The translations under genes and the position numbers were made by a program. 33,006 bases of DNA from Bacteroidales bacterium (GTDB taxonomy: Bacteria; Bacteroidota; Bacteroidia; Bacteroidales; JAADJA01), in the NCBI GenBank assembly GCA_030596605.1, contig JAUVJI010000036.1, positions 1 to 33,006 of the forward strand, in the 5' to 3' direction. Of this stretch, positions 32,261-33,006 are shown in pieces (position 1 is the first letter of the stretch; every line of letters starts with the position of its first letter). A model generated the notes under the pieces. That model was given only the letters and a program-made list of their open reading frames with translations, searched no databases and was not told the DNA's origin.

Positions 32261-33006
32261 TTAAAGTTGCAAATGCTCCCATTCAAATTTTGGCTTTAAA
32301 TCACCTATTGATCTACCCATCCAATCACCAATATTTTTCTTTTTCTCTTCAAATTCAATTGAAAGAATATTCTCCTTTTTTACTATTATATTTCTCTTGT
32401 TTTCAACAATTAGTAAATTTAAATACAGTTTTCCCACATTAAAGAAATTCGCGGGGAGGGTAACGTCCAAGGCATTATTACCCAGACTATTAATACTTTG
32501 ATTCATGTCCGTTGAACTAATCGCGAAAAGTGGAAAAAATTCACTATTCAGAAATTGAAAAGTAAAATCAATTCTTTCCACTGTTTGTTTAATTTCGTAA
32601 TTCATCGAAAGGGTTAAAGGTTTATCAATGGAAAATACCTTACTATTCTTTTTTTCCTTTTGTTTCATCTGAATACTCTCCAATTTTAGTATCTCATTTG
32701 AAAAAACATCATTAACTATAGTATTTGCAACAGAATACTGGGATAAGTAATTTGTTACAATATCATTGGGATATCCAGAGCTAATTATATTTCCTTTTTC
32801 TAAAATAATCGCCTTTTTACACAATGATTTAACCGCCGCCATATTATGGCTCACAAACAGAATAGTACGTCCTTCTTTGCTGGAAACATCCTGCATTTTA
32901 CCAATGGCTTTTTTCTGGAATTCTGCATCACCTACGGCCAGTACTTCGTCCACCACGAGGATTTCGGGTTCTAAATGAGCAGCTACTGCAAAACCTAATC
33001 TAACAG
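32261..33006 (-). CDS. wzt: ABC transporter ATP-binding protein (Wzt-type), partial, runs off the window
   Basis: The frame is open to the window edge. The visible ~248 residues begin in VRLGFAVAAHLEPE just after the ABC signature, then Walker B EILVVDEVLAVGD, switch His in LFVSHNM, and a beta-rich C-terminal domain of ~150 residues ending RSIGDLKPKFEW. A GTG at 32956 is internal and not the start. The ATPase part is almost identical in protein to the complete Wzt at 24858-26138, but the DNA differs at many synonymous sites. The C-terminal domain, which would bind the polymer, is unlike the other. The first ~175 residues and the partner permease lie beyond 33006. Confidence 0.9.
   Translation of the reverse strand, partial: VRLGFAVAAHLEPEILVVDEVLAVGDAEFQKKAIGKMQDVSSKEGRTILFVSHNMAAVKSLCKKAIILEKGNIISSGYPNDIVTNYLSQYSVANTIVNDVFSNEILKLESIQMKQKEKKNSKVFSIDKPLTLSMNYEIKQTVERIDFTFQFLNSEFFPLFAISSTDMNQSINSLGNNALDVTLPANFFNVGKLYLNLLIVENKRNIIVKKENILSIEFEEKKKNIGDWMGRSIGDLKPKFEWEHLQL

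Noticed and set aside
32261-32956. A complete 231-residue gene starting at the GTG 32956
   Set aside because: The frame stays open to the window edge and encodes the conserved ABC segment VRLGFAVAAHLEPE before that GTG, so the gene is cut by the window and the GTG is internal.
1-33006. tRNA, rRNA, riboswitch or phage/plasmid genes
   Set aside because: No cloverleaf, conserved rRNA segment, integrase, IS transposase or replication gene was recognised; the only mobile-like parts are the GIY-YIG units and repeats.

Overview
The window is a surface-polysaccharide biosynthesis locus of a member of the Bacteroidota, most likely the Chitinophagaceae/Sphingobacteriales side. The grounds are the protein families (tandem FdtA-type cupins, Wzt with a C-terminal glycan-binding domain, WbqC, CapA with a PaaK-like ligase, single-domain GIY-YIG proteins), the lack of clear Shine-Dalgarno sequences, and AT-rich genes separated by GC-rich palindromic intergenic repeats. 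No rRNA, tRNA or housekeeping marker is present, so the taxon is an inference. Every convincing gene is on the minus strand, so transcription runs from high to low coordinates.

Layout in transcription order. (1) 33006-26812: 3' part of a Wzt-type ABC ATPase, sulfotransferase, WbqC protein, second sulfotransferase, GT2, GT4, GT2, then a 42-codon stump of a broken GT4 gene. (2) 26700-26139: a repeat-bounded GIY-YIG element that forms the break of that GT4. (3) 26138-9984: an almost gap-free run with a second, complete Wzt, a third sulfotransferase, two tandem FdtA/QdtA cupins, an LbH acetyltransferase and a DegT aminotransferase (together a 3-acetamido-3,6-dideoxyhexose route), three GT2s (two a tandem duplicate), a GT4, a VioA-like aminotransferase, a methyltransferase, WbqC, a divergent DegT-like protein, a GNAT acetyltransferase, two GT2s and a GT4. 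(4) 9983-6114: a GT4, a second GIY-YIG unit between direct repeats, a Wzy/O-antigen-ligase membrane protein, and two copies of a ~190-bp palindromic module. (5) 6113-2544: GT4, CapA and PaaK/CapK-like ligase, all overlapping. (6) 2156-15: a fused zinc-dehydrogenase/Gfo-Idh-MocA oxidoreductase.

How the genes fit together (inference): nucleotide sugars with 3- and probably 4-amino groups are made by the aminotransferase, isomerase and acetyltransferase genes. About eleven glycosyltransferases build the repeat unit, and three sulfotransferases and a methyltransferase could decorate it. Export would use Wzt ATPases whose Wzm partner is outside the window, while the Wzy-like protein polymerises or ligates. 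Two Wzt proteins with near-identical ATPase ends but different C-terminal domains suggest two export specificities or two fused clusters.

The most interesting structure lies between genes. Two solitary GIY-YIG genes are each bracketed by short direct repeats, and one sits exactly where a glycosyltransferase has lost about 350 codons. This fits a repeat-associated GIY-YIG element that moves or recombines at cassette boundaries. Other points worth attention are a tandem FdtA paralog with Tyr in place of the second motif His, a GT2 duplication whose breakpoint can be read to within a few bases, and duplicated palindromic modules abutting the start codons of two different GT4 genes.
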